From an uncultured Gammaproteobacteria bacterium (GTDB taxonomy: Bacteria; Pseudomonadota; Gammaproteobacteria; Eutrophobiales; Eutrophobiaceae): 64,000 bases of DNA. The notes beneath the pieces are model-generated. The model did not search any database and was not told the DNA's origin. It saw only the letters and a program-made list of their open reading frames with translations. The translations under genes and the position numbers were made by a program. Below, in pieces: positions 16,020-24,888 of the stretch (positions within the stretch are counted from its first letter, which is position 1; every line of letters starts with the position of its first letter). The DNA lies in assembly GCA_943788815.1 (NCBI GenBank), contig CALSRS010000001.1:1983501-2047500 (forward strand). The letters are read 5' to 3'.

Positions 16020-17672
16020 ATGAAAGGACAATTTTGGATAGTGGCATCGATTGCCATTGCGTTAGTGATTCTAAGTGAGCGAAGCGCAGTGGCTCAGCAG
16101 ACCGCGTCCGATTTTGTGCTGATGAACGGCAAGGTCATTACGGTAGATGACCGCTTTACCATCGCCGAAGCCGTCGCGGTTCTAGGTGAACGCATCATAG
16201 GCGTAGGCACGAATGAAGAAATTGCCGCATTGGCTGGACCAAATACCACGATGATCGATCTGCAAGGACGATCTGTTGTCCCTGGTTTGATCGATAATCA
16301 TGGTCACATCATGGAGGAAGGACCTATCTGGCAGTTGGAGTTGCGACTGGACGGCATCGAGTTGCGTACCCAAGCACTACAAATGATCCGCGAACAAGCG
16401 ATAGCATTGGGAGCAGGTGAATGGGTGTTCACCCTCGGCGGCTTTTCGATGGATCAGTTCACCGATGATCAAAGTGATTTCACTCGCGATGAACTCGACG
16501 CGGTGGCGCCGAATAATCCTGTTCTTCTTCAGGTCACGCGGGAACACACCTTCTTAAATAGTCTCTCAATAGAGGCCGCGGGTCTGGAACAATCAAACGA
16601 GTCGTGGATCGTGCGCAACGAGGCCGGTCGTCCCACCGGCGTTATCGAAGCCGAAGGCATACGCAGTGTTTCCGATGTACGTCCCCCACCTCCGACGGAG
16701 ATTTTCGAAGCCAGTAGCATGGCAATGATCGAAGACATGAATCGGGCGGGTCTGACAACCATAGGTGGGCCATGCCCAGCCGATTACATTGATCGCTTTC
16801 GTGCATGGGGTGATGAGGGTCGCCTCAATTTACGGTTTTTTTGCTTTATGCGCACAAGATTATCCAATACGACAAATCAGGTGGACGAACTATTGCCTCA
16901 GATTGCGACCTTGAAACCGTTTCAGTGGGGCAATTGGGTAGACATGACTGCCTATGGCGAAACTGTATACCGGCCATTGCACGATAGTATGCTTGCTACG
17001 ACGACAAATCCATCAGAGGAAAATCTCTATCAGTGGCGCCGGATTGCAACTGAGATCGCGCGGGCCGGTTTGCCTTTACATGTGCACGCCACAGTCGAAA
17101 ATACAATCACTACATTCCTGGATCAGATCGAACTGGTTAACCGCGAATTTCCAATCCGTAACCTGCGTTGGGCGCTGGCCCATGTGGATCAGGTCAACGC
17201 GTCACATCTGCAGCGCATGAAGAACCTGGGTATGTATCTCGCGGTTCACACCAGACCCACCGTGATGGGTGGGATCTACATGCGTGCCCATGGTGAGCGT
17301 ACGCTCGACATGCCGCCGCTTGAGTTGATCCAACAAAGCGGTATCGTCTGGGGACTGGGGAGTGATGCCTTCGAGGTGAATCAATACCGCCCGTTCACCA
17401 CACTATGGTGGGCGGTGACCGGAAAGATGGTCGGCGGTACGACGGTGCTGCGGCAGACCATCAGTCGCGAGGATGCGCTGATTGCCCATACACGCCAAAA
17501 CGCGTTTCTGGTTTTCCAGGAGAATAATCTCGGATCGATTCAGGCGGGAAAGTTAGCCGATCTAGTAGTTCTCGACCGCGATTACCTCACGATCCCAGCT
17601 GATGAGATTAAGGATATACAAGCTGTGATGACCATGGTTGGCGGACGAATTGCTTATGTGGCGTCAGAGTAA
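16020..17672 (+). CDS. exported YtcJ-like amidohydrolase
   Basis: A 550-residue amidohydrolase. I use ATG 16020 because GGAGG at 16010-16014 precedes it by 5 bases; the frame could extend to a TTG at 16008. A signal peptide (about 1-26, ending AVAQQ) is followed by FVLMNGKVITVDDRF, the N-terminal beta-sandwich. Metal-site residues are visible in DNHGHIMEEG (HxH), LHVHATVEN, WALAHVDQVN and the catalytic Asp in WGLGSDAFEV. A C-terminal GSIQAGKLADLVVLDRDYL closes the sandwich. The family hydrolyses C-N bonds in amides, ureas or cyclic imides with one or two metals. Its export places that chemistry in the periplasm, next to a TonB receptor gene and a SoxCD-like pair. Substrate unknown. Confidence 0.87.
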   Translation: MKGQFWIVASIAIALVILSERSAVAQQTASDFVLMNGKVITVDDRFTIAEAVAVLGERIIGVGTNEEIAALAGPNTTMIDLQGRSVVPGLIDNHGHIMEEGPIWQLELRLDGIELRTQALQMIREQAIALGAGEWVFTLGGFSMDQFTDDQSDFTRDELDAVAPNNPVLLQVTREHTFLNSLSIEAAGLEQSNESWIVRNEAGRPTGVIEAEGIRSVSDVRPPPPTEIFEASSMAMIEDMNRAGLTTIGGPCPADYIDRFRAWGDEGRLNLRFFCFMRTRLSNTTNQVDELLPQIATLKPFQWGNWVDMTAYGETVYRPLHDSMLATTTNPSEENLYQWRRIATEIARAGLPLHVHATVENTITTFLDQIELVNREFPIRNLRWALAHVDQVNASHLQRMKNLGMYLAVHTRPTVMGGIYMRAHGERTLDMPPLELIQQSGIVWGLGSDAFEVNQYRPFTTLWWAVTGKMVGGTTVLRQTISREDALIAHTRQNAFLVFQENNLGSIQAGKLADLVVLDRDYLTIPADEIKDIQAVMTMVGGRIAYVASE

Positions 17673-17846
17673 AACTCAAAAAAATTTGCTTTAAAATGTT
17701 AGTCATTAAATCTATTGCAGACAAGGATGCGCGTATACCAATTTTCTTTATATCAATCTCAGACTATTTATATTAATCCATAATCTGTTCTAAATTTTCT
17801 TGTAATATTCATCACGCAAGATATTTAAATTTAAAAAAAACGCTAA

Positions 17847-19982
17847 ATGAAAAACACGTACGGACATTTATTATATATGCTGGCTAGTCTGGTGATTATT
17901 AGTCATAGCAGTGGGCTCATTGCAGATGAACATATCGTTCCCCAGAATGGCCAGGATAAGCAGCTTGAAGAAAGTGACGATGCCGTGGTTAGCTTTTCTT
18001 CTGCTTACTTCGAAAGATTTCAACCTCAGACTGCCCTGGAAATGGTTCAACAGCTTCCTGGTTTTCAATTAGATAACAGCACTAATGATACAAGGGGTTT
18101 TGGTGGAGCTGCGGGTAATCTGCTTATTAATGACAGACGGCCCAGTGCCAAGCAGGACGTCCCATCCACCATACTTTCGCGAATTCCATCCGGAATTGTC
18201 GAGCGGATTGAATTGATACGTGGGCAGGCCCGTGGAATTGATCTTCGCGGGCAATCTGTCATGGTGAATGTGATCATCAAAACTGATTCTCCCGCTGCGG
18301 TGAGATGGGAGGCAAATGTACGTAAAAGTTTCGAACATGGTCCCTTGGTACCTGATCTTAGTGTGTCACTGACAGACTCCCTGTTAGGTCTCGAATATAA
18401 TACCGGTTTCACCATCAGAAAGACGGCGTTTGGGAGATTTGGACTGGATAAGGTTTTTGATGGTAGCGGTAACTTGATTGAAAATCGACATGACAGTCGA
18501 GAAAACAGATTGCCCTATTTAAACACTAACCTTGGTGCCCAAAAATATTTTGGTGAAACGCTGGTTAAGTTTAATAGCATTTTTACCATCGATAACTTTA
18601 ACCAATTCCTTGAATCTGATCGAGTACCGGTGGAGCTTAGTATCGATCCCAGGGACGAATTTTTTGATTCTAAAACTCACAGGACGAAGCTGGAAATCGG
18701 TGCGGATGCAGAGCGCGAAATCATTAATAATTTAAAGGGCAAGGCCATCATGCTTTTTTATTATGAGGATGAAAATTCATTTCAATCTCAACGTGTGCTG
18801 AATTCTTTTGATGTGCAAACTCGTTTTAGAGTATCTGATAAGGATGCGATCACTGAAGAAATTATTGGCAGGGTTGAATTCGACTGGACGGGAATAAATC
18901 AGCACTTGATACAAGCAAACTTCGAGGGCGCGTTTAATACACTAGATGGCTCATTAGAGCAGACGCTCGATATCGGTGCTGGTCCAGTGATTGTGGATGT
19001 TCCTGGCGCCGACTCTGTAGTGGATGAAATGCGTTGGGATGTGCTCGTGACCGATACTATCACCCTGGGACAATACGAACTCGATCTTGGAATAGGTGCG
19101 GAGACTTCAACGATCAGTCAGATAGGTGATGCAACGCAGGAAAGAAGTTTTACTTACATCAAACCCCGCATTGCCCTGAGTCATACTACCCAAGAGGGGC
19201 ATCAAACGCGGTTTAGACTGGCTCGCGAGGCATCACAACTGGATCTCAATGATTTCGTCAGTGCCACTGTGCTGGAAGACAACGATGTGGCGTTGGGCAA
19301 CCCTGATCTTCGTCCTGACACGACCTGGATAACAGAATTGGGACACGAAAGGCGGTTCGGCCGTAATGGTTCGATAAAACTGACCCTGTTTCATCACTGG
19401 ATAACGGATGTGCAGGATCTATTACCTCTGTCCGCAAATTTTGAGGCACCTGGAAATATAGGCGATGGACGACGCTGGGGACTAGAGGTGGAAGGGACTA
19501 TTCCATTGGAGTGGCTGGGACTCGCGGGTGCCAAACTGGATATCAAGGCACGTCTACAGGATTCCACCGTGGTGGATCCAGTCACTGGTATAAATCGTGA
19601 ACTTTCCTCGGTAAGCGGTCATGGTCCATTAAGTTATGACGTGGATAACAGTTATGCCTACGATATTAGATACAGACAGGATTTCTCGTCTTCCCGTGTC
19701 TCCTGGGGCTGGTCTGTTATCAGCAGGGCAGACAGGCCACTTTATAAAGTTAATGAACTGGATATTTTTGATGAAGGTGCATCAGTACTAACGTTTATAG
19801 AGACCAGCCGCTGGTTGGGAGTAAAGATTAAATTATCCTGGGAGAATATCCTGGACTTTACAGAGAGTAGGCAAAGGACGGTTTATGTTGGTGAAAGAGA
19901 TTTATCACCCGTAGACTTTAAGGAAGTTCGTGCACGTACTCGCGGCAGCCATGCTTACTTTATCGTAAGTGGCACGTTTTAA
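17847..19982 (+). CDS. TonB-dependent outer-membrane receptor (paralogue 1)
   Basis: A 711-residue protein with a signal peptide (1-26) and a short acidic segment before the plug. The plug starts at FERFQPQTALEMVQQLPGFQLD, contains LLINDRRPSAKQD and ends in VERIELIRG and VNVIIKT. A beta-barrel follows; near its end are the conserved LGNPDLRPDTTWITELG and the C-terminal FIVSGTF with terminal Phe. The family imports large or scarce substrates with TonB energy. It is clearly paralogous to the receptor at 48064. The lack of iron-regulatory genes and the enzymes around it suggest an organic substrate. The upstream 173 bases are AT-rich and the RBS is not clear. Confidence 0.9.
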   Translation: MKNTYGHLLYMLASLVIISHSSGLIADEHIVPQNGQDKQLEESDDAVVSFSSAYFERFQPQTALEMVQQLPGFQLDNSTNDTRGFGGAAGNLLINDRRPSAKQDVPSTILSRIPSGIVERIELIRGQARGIDLRGQSVMVNVIIKTDSPAAVRWEANVRKSFEHGPLVPDLSVSLTDSLLGLEYNTGFTIRKTAFGRFGLDKVFDGSGNLIENRHDSRENRLPYLNTNLGAQKYFGETLVKFNSIFTIDNFNQFLESDRVPVELSIDPRDEFFDSKTHRTKLEIGADAEREIINNLKGKAIMLFYYEDENSFQSQRVLNSFDVQTRFRVSDKDAITEEIIGRVEFDWTGINQHLIQANFEGAFNTLDGSLEQTLDIGAGPVIVDVPGADSVVDEMRWDVLVTDTITLGQYELDLGIGAETSTISQIGDATQERSFTYIKPRIALSHTTQEGHQTRFRLAREASQLDLNDFVSATVLEDNDVALGNPDLRPDTTWITELGHERRFGRNGSIKLTLFHHWITDVQDLLPLSANFEAPGNIGDGRRWGLEVEGTIPLEWLGLAGAKLDIKARLQDSTVVDPVTGINRELSSVSGHGPLSYDVDNSYAYDIRYRQDFSSSRVSWGWSVISRADRPLYKVNELDIFDEGASVLTFIETSRWLGVKIKLSWENILDFTESRQRTVYVGERDLSPVDFKEVRARTRGSHAYFIVSGTF

Positions 19983-20080
19983 TAATTTGGAATCAAAGAC
20001 AAAGTAAAATGACACGTAGATGATACAGGAGATATGGAATTATATTTGATGTGTCGATGGGCATATGGGTGAAGTTCAGG

Positions 20081-21253
20081 TCACTGCCATTCAATAAGGT
20101 ATTGCAGTCGGGCACCCAGTCCATCAACCACTTCACGGCGATATGTGTTGTTCTCGAATTTAGTGTGGCCGTAGTTTCCAGAGATCCAGAATTGATCGTT
20201 CAAATACCAGTTTAGTGAGAATACCCAGGCATCCTGGCTACCACCCTGGATAGCACCGTCATTCAGGTCGATGGATTCGTACCGTAACCCAAGCTGCCAA
20301 GTGCCGGGCCCACCGTCAAAAACTGGTCTGTCTACCTCCTGGAGTGAAAACCCACCACCTCCGTAATTTCGCATTTCGCCCGTGATATTCCAGATACCGG
20401 CAAGATAACAGCCACTCAGATAGGAATTGGGTTCCAGGATCGTCGGCACCGAGGCACGGATCATCGCGCATTGACTTTCGAGTGAAACAGAACCGATCGA
20501 GCCGGCCAGCTCGAAACCAAATAATAATTCCTTATTCGCAACATCACCAGTATCCACAAAACGTTCTCCCGATCTGAGCAGGGACCTTGCGCTGTAGCGG
20601 AATAGATCTTGCTCTTCATGTGCTTTACGCCAGCTGGCATAGGCCCCGATATGCAACAGGTAACCCTCAGGTACTGGCGGCTCTAAAGTGATACGAGTCG
20701 AATAGATTGTTCCAGCTTTTTCAAAGTGGTGTTTATCTATCTCGTGCTTTAACGCGGCCACAAAAAAAGTCCAATTTTTCCCCTCATGTAAAAGCCCTAT
20801 GCCTATCTGGTTGCCGGCCGGAAAACCTTCTACCGTCGATACCTCCATGAATTCACGGTAGGCCGGTGTAATTATTTCGTCGATGGGGTCCAGGAAACCA
20901 ACCTGGACAATAAGAGGGCCTGTATCATAAGCAAAATATGCATCCCTGATATCGAGATCGCCTTCTTTGAATTCAGTTTTTACGTAGTAGTCCAGGTCTT
21001 TTAGTAAGGAACCACGAACTGTTAAGTCTATTCTTCGAAAATAAATATCGTTGAGCCTGGCATCATCAGGCGTTTCGATGGATTCGAAGCTGCCAAAAAT
21101 ACGCCCGCGTGCGCGCAAGGTTGGGCCTTTCCATTTCTCGACAGATGCGTCAGTACTAGTTGATTGGGCGAGGGTTACAGTGGGTATTTGCATAATCAAT
21201 AATGCAAACCCACAAACGAGGATGCGGCTACAGTTAATTACTTTTTTTTGCAA
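20081..21253 (-). CDS. OprO/OprP-type (phosphate-selective-like) outer-membrane porin
   Basis: A 390-residue barrel protein with a signal peptide (to TLAQ near residue 30). It matches the OprO/OprP family layout: RARGRIFGSFE, FRRIDLTVRGSLLKDLDYY, VQVGFLDPID, then LGLRYESIDLNDG and a C-terminal NYGHTKFENN...LIEW. The family forms trimeric channels for phosphate or other anions; neighbours give no sign of phosphate metabolism, so an organic anion is equally likely. The start codon is TTG at 21253 with GGGAG 7 bases upstream; no ATG in the frame suits the signal peptide better. It converges on the TonB receptor gene. Confidence 0.85.
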   Translation of the reverse strand: MQKKVINCSRILVCGFALLIMQIPTVTLAQSTSTDASVEKWKGPTLRARGRIFGSFESIETPDDARLNDIYFRRIDLTVRGSLLKDLDYYVKTEFKEGDLDIRDAYFAYDTGPLIVQVGFLDPIDEIITPAYREFMEVSTVEGFPAGNQIGIGLLHEGKNWTFFVAALKHEIDKHHFEKAGTIYSTRITLEPPVPEGYLLHIGAYASWRKAHEEQDLFRYSARSLLRSGERFVDTGDVANKELLFGFELAGSIGSVSLESQCAMIRASVPTILEPNSYLSGCYLAGIWNITGEMRNYGGGGFSLQEVDRPVFDGGPGTWQLGLRYESIDLNDGAIQGGSQDAWVFSLNWYLNDQFWISGNYGHTKFENNTYRREVVDGLGARLQYLIEWQ

Positions 21254-21366
21254 ACCGGCACTCCCAATTAAATGATAGCTTCAAAATTAGTTATCGAGAT
21301 ATTAAAGAGCATATTCCAGGCCAGCATGTAAAACAAATATTTAAAAAAATAGTGTCAGATAAAAAA

Positions 21367-21420
21367 AGAGGTGAGAGACAATCAAGAAAAATAATTAAGT
21401 GACACCTCTAATTTTTTTTT
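21367..21420. repeat. hairpin plus T-run in a divergent promoter region
   Basis: AGAGGTG (21367-21373) pairs with CACCTCT (21403-21409), followed by a run of T up to 21420. It looks like an intrinsic terminator on the + strand but lies between two divergent genes, upstream of the DUF481 gene. An odd place for a terminator; either attenuation or an inserted hairpin element. Confidence 0.6.
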
Positions 21421-21543
21421 CATCATCTCTGTTTATATTGCAATAAATCCTATCATCAAAATGTAGTCTGCTTTGTTAAATGAATTTCATATCCTGTACA
21501 CTGCCAGCCAACAAATAAACACTTAAACCTGTTTGGAGACTAT

Positions 21544-22587
21544 ATGAAGTTAATACATAACATAATCTTTTTATTTTCCATTGTCGTAATTCCTGTGATT
21601 GTTCATCCCGTTTTTGCTGATACTATAACGACTAAAAACGGTGCAATCCTGGTGGGGCAAGTCACAACTATTACCCCTGAGGCGGTAACGATGGAAACCG
21701 AGTATGCCGGAACAATTACCATCGATACCGGGATGATTATTGGTTTGTCGACAGATATGAGCCTATCTAGCAGGCTGGAAGACGGAACATTGCTTATCGG
21801 GAAAATAGAAATTTCCGATGATGGGTACATAAATATTCGAAATGAATCTATCGACATGCGAACTTCCATGGACGATCTCATGGCCTCCTGGCTACCAGAT
21901 TCATCGCCACCAACAGAGGCAGGCCTACCGCAGGAACGTCAATGGCATTACAATGTGGGTGCAGACATTACCGGTAAGAGAGGGAACTCTAAAGAGAACG
22001 GTACCAGCATCCGTGCCGAGGCTGTACTAGGCAGTGATCATGATGTGCTTAAAATCTATACCTCTGTCGATCGCGCAGATACAGGTGGTGAAGATACCTC
22101 AGATGAAATTATATTTGGGTCCTCGTATACCAGTTATTTTTCAGAAAAATTTGGTTGGTATGTGAGCAGCGAACTGGAGCGTGATCCGTTTGAAAGTATT
22201 GACCTTCGGGCATCGGCCTCTGCAGGTATGAGTTACTGGATTTATAATCAATCAGACTTTTCCCTTGAGCTACAAAGCGGTGTTGGTTATCGGCATGAGT
22301 CCTTTGAGGATGGCGTTAATAAAGATACCCCAACCTTAAATATACGAATTAATCATCTATGGCAGGTAAGCACCTGGATGAATTTGACTAATTCTTTAAT
22401 ATTCACGCCATCTATTTCTGATTTTTCTGATTATTTGCTGGCGCAAGATTCAGGGATAACTATGCCCATAGGTGGTAGCCGTTGGAGCCTGAGGCTGGGG
22501 TTGCAGAATGATTACAAGAGCGAACCTGCAGAGCTAAGAAAGAAATTGGACACTACTTACTACTCAAGATTATTACTCAGTTTTTGA
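21544..22587 (+). CDS. DUF481 outer-membrane-like protein
   Basis: A 347-residue protein with a signal peptide ending VFA near residue 25. An N-terminal beta segment contains TITTKNGAILVGQVTTITPE and a repeat of the same type (LIGKIEISDDGYINI). The C-terminal 200 residues are the DUF481 barrel (NVGADITGKRGNSKENGTSI, then alternating strands to RLLLSF). DUF481 proteins are salt-inducible or copper-related outer-membrane proteins of unsettled function. RBS GGAG lies 7 bases before ATG. It is downstream of the divergent porin promoter region and upstream of the second SoxC-like gene. Confidence 0.78.
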   Translation: MKLIHNIIFLFSIVVIPVIVHPVFADTITTKNGAILVGQVTTITPEAVTMETEYAGTITIDTGMIIGLSTDMSLSSRLEDGTLLIGKIEISDDGYINIRNESIDMRTSMDDLMASWLPDSSPPTEAGLPQERQWHYNVGADITGKRGNSKENGTSIRAEAVLGSDHDVLKIYTSVDRADTGGEDTSDEIIFGSSYTSYFSEKFGWYVSSELERDPFESIDLRASASAGMSYWIYNQSDFSLELQSGVGYRHESFEDGVNKDTPTLNIRINHLWQVSTWMNLTNSLIFTPSISDFSDYLLAQDSGITMPIGGSRWSLRLGLQNDYKSEPAELRKKLDTTYYSRLLLSF

Positions 22588-22661
22588 AATTTATAGAGTC
22601 AGTGTAAAAACAACTATTTTGTCTAGACTCCTTTTAATTTGTTCGACAGGCACGCTTTCCT

Positions 22662-22690
22662 TTGACTTGGAACATCCAGTTTGCTAGCCT
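22662..22690 (+). promoter_or_regulatory. candidate sigma-70 promoter for the second SoxC-like gene
   Basis: TTGACT (22662-22667), 17-base spacer, then TAGCCT (22685-22690) preceded by TGC as an extended -10. The -35 matches consensus in 5 of 6. The same layout occurs before the binding-protein gene at 24889. Prediction by eye only. Confidence 0.45.
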
Positions 22691-22717
22691 TTTTTTATTA
22701 ATCACGGGGGGTATATC

Positions 22718-24037
22718 ATGAGTTCAAAAGAATCTAGCCGCAGGCAATTTATCAAGACCAGCGCGGCACTGGCCAGTGTCGGTGCCGGCATAAGCCTGCC
22801 AGTAAGCGCCCAGATTCCACGACCACCTGGGCTTCCGCCACTACGTCCAGATGAACATTACGATTACGGTATCCGTTCTCCTTATGTTACCTCGAAGCGG
22901 ATCGGTACTAACGGTCAGCGCGGTTCTGATCCCCGTGATGGCAGGCCGCGTGACTATGGGTTCCGTACTCCTCACCATGAACTATTCGGGACGATTACAC
23001 CGTCCTCGTTACACTTCATTATCAATCATGCCTACGACCCACCTAATATCAACCCCGCAGAACACAAGCTGATGATCCACGGGCTGGTTGAAAACCCTGT
23101 TATGTTGAGCATGGATGATTTATATCGACTGCCTGCTGTATCCAAAGTCCATTTCATCGAGTGTTCCGGTAATAGTAACGTCACCGGAAAGGGATTTCAC
23201 CCGGGGTGGTTGCGTACGCAACCGGAGGCTACGGTTCAGGATACCCATGGGCTGGCAAGTTGTAGTGAATGGACCGGTGTGATGATGTCCACAATACTTG
23301 AACACGTTGGAGTGAAGAAAGAGGCTACGTGGTTTATCGCCGAGGGTGCAGAGACCGGTCATCATGCCAAGAGTATTCCTATGTGGAAGGCCACGGACGA
23401 TGCCATGATTGCCTATGCCCAGAACGGCGAACCCATCCGCCCGGAACAGGGTTACCCATTACGCCTGGTGGCACCCGGATTTGAAGGTGTGAATAATGTG
23501 AAATGGCTGCGGCGCATCAAGTTCACCAACCAACCTCAATTGGCCAAACGGGAAACCAGTAATTATACCTCCGAGAGATCCGATGGTACCTTTCGCTGGT
23601 TTGAATTTGAGAATGGGACAAAATCGGTGATCTCTCGTCCCTCGGGACAGATGAAACTAGCTGGCCCCGGTTACCATGATATTACCGGTATAGCCTATTC
23701 CGGACGTGGCAAGATCGTCCGGGTGGAGGTCTCTACCAATGGTGGTCGAAACTGGCAAGATGCCGAGATACAAGGTCCCGTCCACAGCAAGGCATTCACA
23801 CGGTTTCGCCTGCCCTGGTTCTGGCAAGGGGATGAGACGGTACTGATGTCCCGCAGTTACGATGACAAGGGCGACCGCCAACCCTCAGTGGCCGAAATTA
23901 ACGAGGAGCTAGGCCTGAAACTGAGTCACGAGTGGCTGGAAGCGGGTAATCCCGGCACCAGTCATTTTAACGGCATCCAGCCTTGGCGTGTGAAGCGTAA
24001 CGGGGAGGTGGAAAATGCGTTATTTTTTAATGTTTAA
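22718..24037 (+). CDS. soxC: Tat-exported sulfane/sulfite dehydrogenase molybdenum subunit, SoxC-like (pair 2)
   Basis: A 439-residue protein with a twin-arginine signal (SSRRQFIKTSAALAS, to PVSAQ near 31). The Mo-pterin domain has VHFIECSGNSNVTG near 143-156, the full SoxC-type Mo-Cys motif. RPEQGYPLRLVAPGFEG and a C-terminal domain with ISRPSGQMKLAGPGYHDITG and VSTNGGRNWQDAEIQGP follow. In thiosulfate oxidisers SoxC with SoxD removes sulfane sulfur electrons; alone it may oxidise sulfite or another small molecule. SoxA, B, X, Y and Z are absent here. It overlaps the cytochrome gene by 23 bases. RBS GGGGGG lies before ATG. It is closer to bona fide SoxC than pair 1. Confidence 0.88.
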   Translation: MSSKESSRRQFIKTSAALASVGAGISLPVSAQIPRPPGLPPLRPDEHYDYGIRSPYVTSKRIGTNGQRGSDPRDGRPRDYGFRTPHHELFGTITPSSLHFIINHAYDPPNINPAEHKLMIHGLVENPVMLSMDDLYRLPAVSKVHFIECSGNSNVTGKGFHPGWLRTQPEATVQDTHGLASCSEWTGVMMSTILEHVGVKKEATWFIAEGAETGHHAKSIPMWKATDDAMIAYAQNGEPIRPEQGYPLRLVAPGFEGVNNVKWLRRIKFTNQPQLAKRETSNYTSERSDGTFRWFEFENGTKSVISRPSGQMKLAGPGYHDITGIAYSGRGKIVRVEVSTNGGRNWQDAEIQGPVHSKAFTRFRLPWFWQGDETVLMSRSYDDKGDRQPSVAEINEELGLKLSHEWLEAGNPGTSHFNGIQPWRVKRNGEVENALFFNV

Positions 24038-24611
24038 GCGCGGTTTCATATTGGGTCTTTTGGCCCTGTGTTTCACGACTGCCGGGGCACAGGAATCACC
24101 TTTCGGCGATCTGGGACGTGCCCCCACCGCCGCAGAAGTCGAGACTCTGGATATTTCTATCATGCCGGACGGTGAAGGGTTACCACCCGGCCGGGGTACG
24201 GCACGCGAAGGTGAACCAATATACATGACACAGTGTGTGATGTGTCACGGTCCTAACCTGGAAGGCCGGCGCGATTATCGTGTTGGTCGCCTGGCAGGTG
24301 GTGTTGGAACAATAGGGACTGAAAACCAGGTGAAGAGTTTCGGCAGCTACAATCCTGTGGTCACAACATTATGGGATTACACCCGCCGTGCCATGCCTAG
24401 ATTCAATGAAGGGTCACTGACGAATGATGAGATTTACGCCCTGAGTGCGTACATACTCTACAAGAACGGTATCATCGGACAAAACGAGGTCATGAACGCC
24501 GATAGCCTGCCAAAGGTGGAGATGCCTAACCGCAATGGCTTCATCCCCCCGGCCCTGGAAGATATTCCCGACATCGATGCACGCGGCTGTCGCAATGGAC
24601 GTTGTCGCTGA
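24015..24611 (+). CDS. soxD: SoxD-like c-type cytochrome (pair 2)
   Basis: A 198-residue monoheme cytochrome. Signal peptide (ending GAQE) is followed by SPFGDLGRAPTAAEV and LDISIMPDGEGLPPGRG, typical of SoxD. The heme site CVMCHGPNLEG lies near residue 75, and TTLWDYTRRAMPRF near 120 gives the Met ligand. A short tail ends in two Cys (RGCRNGRCR). Its RBS, GGGGAGGTGG, lies inside the end of soxC and the genes overlap by 23 bases, so the subunits are made together. It accepts electrons from the molybdenum subunit in the periplasm. Confidence 0.87.
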   Translation: MRYFLMFKRGFILGLLALCFTTAGAQESPFGDLGRAPTAAEVETLDISIMPDGEGLPPGRGTAREGEPIYMTQCVMCHGPNLEGRRDYRVGRLAGGVGTIGTENQVKSFGSYNPVVTTLWDYTRRAMPRFNEGSLTNDEIYALSAYILYKNGIIGQNEVMNADSLPKVEMPNRNGFIPPALEDIPDIDARGCRNGRCR

Positions 24612-24680
24612 TGGAGTCAGAGTAAAACTTTTTAAATGTGAATTCACATTGGTCTGACATCATGGTGCTTTTCACCGTCA

Positions 24681-24698
24681 CCCTGGCGAAAGCCAGGG
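24681..24698. repeat. REP-like palindrome CCCTGGC-GAAA-GCCAGGG
   Basis: Perfect 7-base arms around GAAA, inside tcacCCTGGCGAAAGCCAGGggtcca, a common form of extragenic repeat in Proteobacteria. It follows the SoxD-like gene. Confidence 0.8.
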
Positions 24699-24745
24699 GT
24701 CCAGTAATAATTACGAGTCTACGTCGTGGACACTTAAATTGATTG

Positions 24746-24767
24746 AATGCCGGGCAAGCCCGGCATT
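24746..24767. repeat. REP-like palindrome with 10-bp perfect arms
   Basis: AATGCCGGGC (24746-24755) and GCCCGGCATT (24758-24767) around AA. It lies 47 bases after the palindrome at 24681, a two-element cluster in the 277-base gap between the SoxD-like and binding-protein genes. Confidence 0.8.
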
Positions 24768-24815
24768 ACATTAAATTCAATTTATTTTGAGTAAGCTTTA
24801 CGCTGCCCCTTTTAA

Positions 24816-24844
24816 TTGATTTAACCTTACAATTGAGCTAGTTT
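24816..24844 (+). promoter_or_regulatory. candidate promoter for the NMT1-like binding-protein gene
   Basis: TTGATT, 17-base spacer, TAGTTT, with GAGC just before the -10. The arrangement, a TATTAAT after it and an ACGGGGG translation signal further on match the layout before the SoxC-like gene at 22718. By eye only. Confidence 0.4.
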
Positions 24845-24888
24845 CTTTCTATTAATATCATTTATTGTTTACTTAATACGGGGGTAAT

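Noticed and set aside
21360-21420. Intrinsic terminator for a gene ending near 21360
   Set aside because: No gene ends there; the two flanking genes are divergent. Listed as a hairpin element instead.
13954-24611. A complete thiosulfate-oxidising sox cluster
   Set aside because: Only SoxC- and SoxD-like genes are present; no SoxA, B, X, Y or Z can be found in the window.
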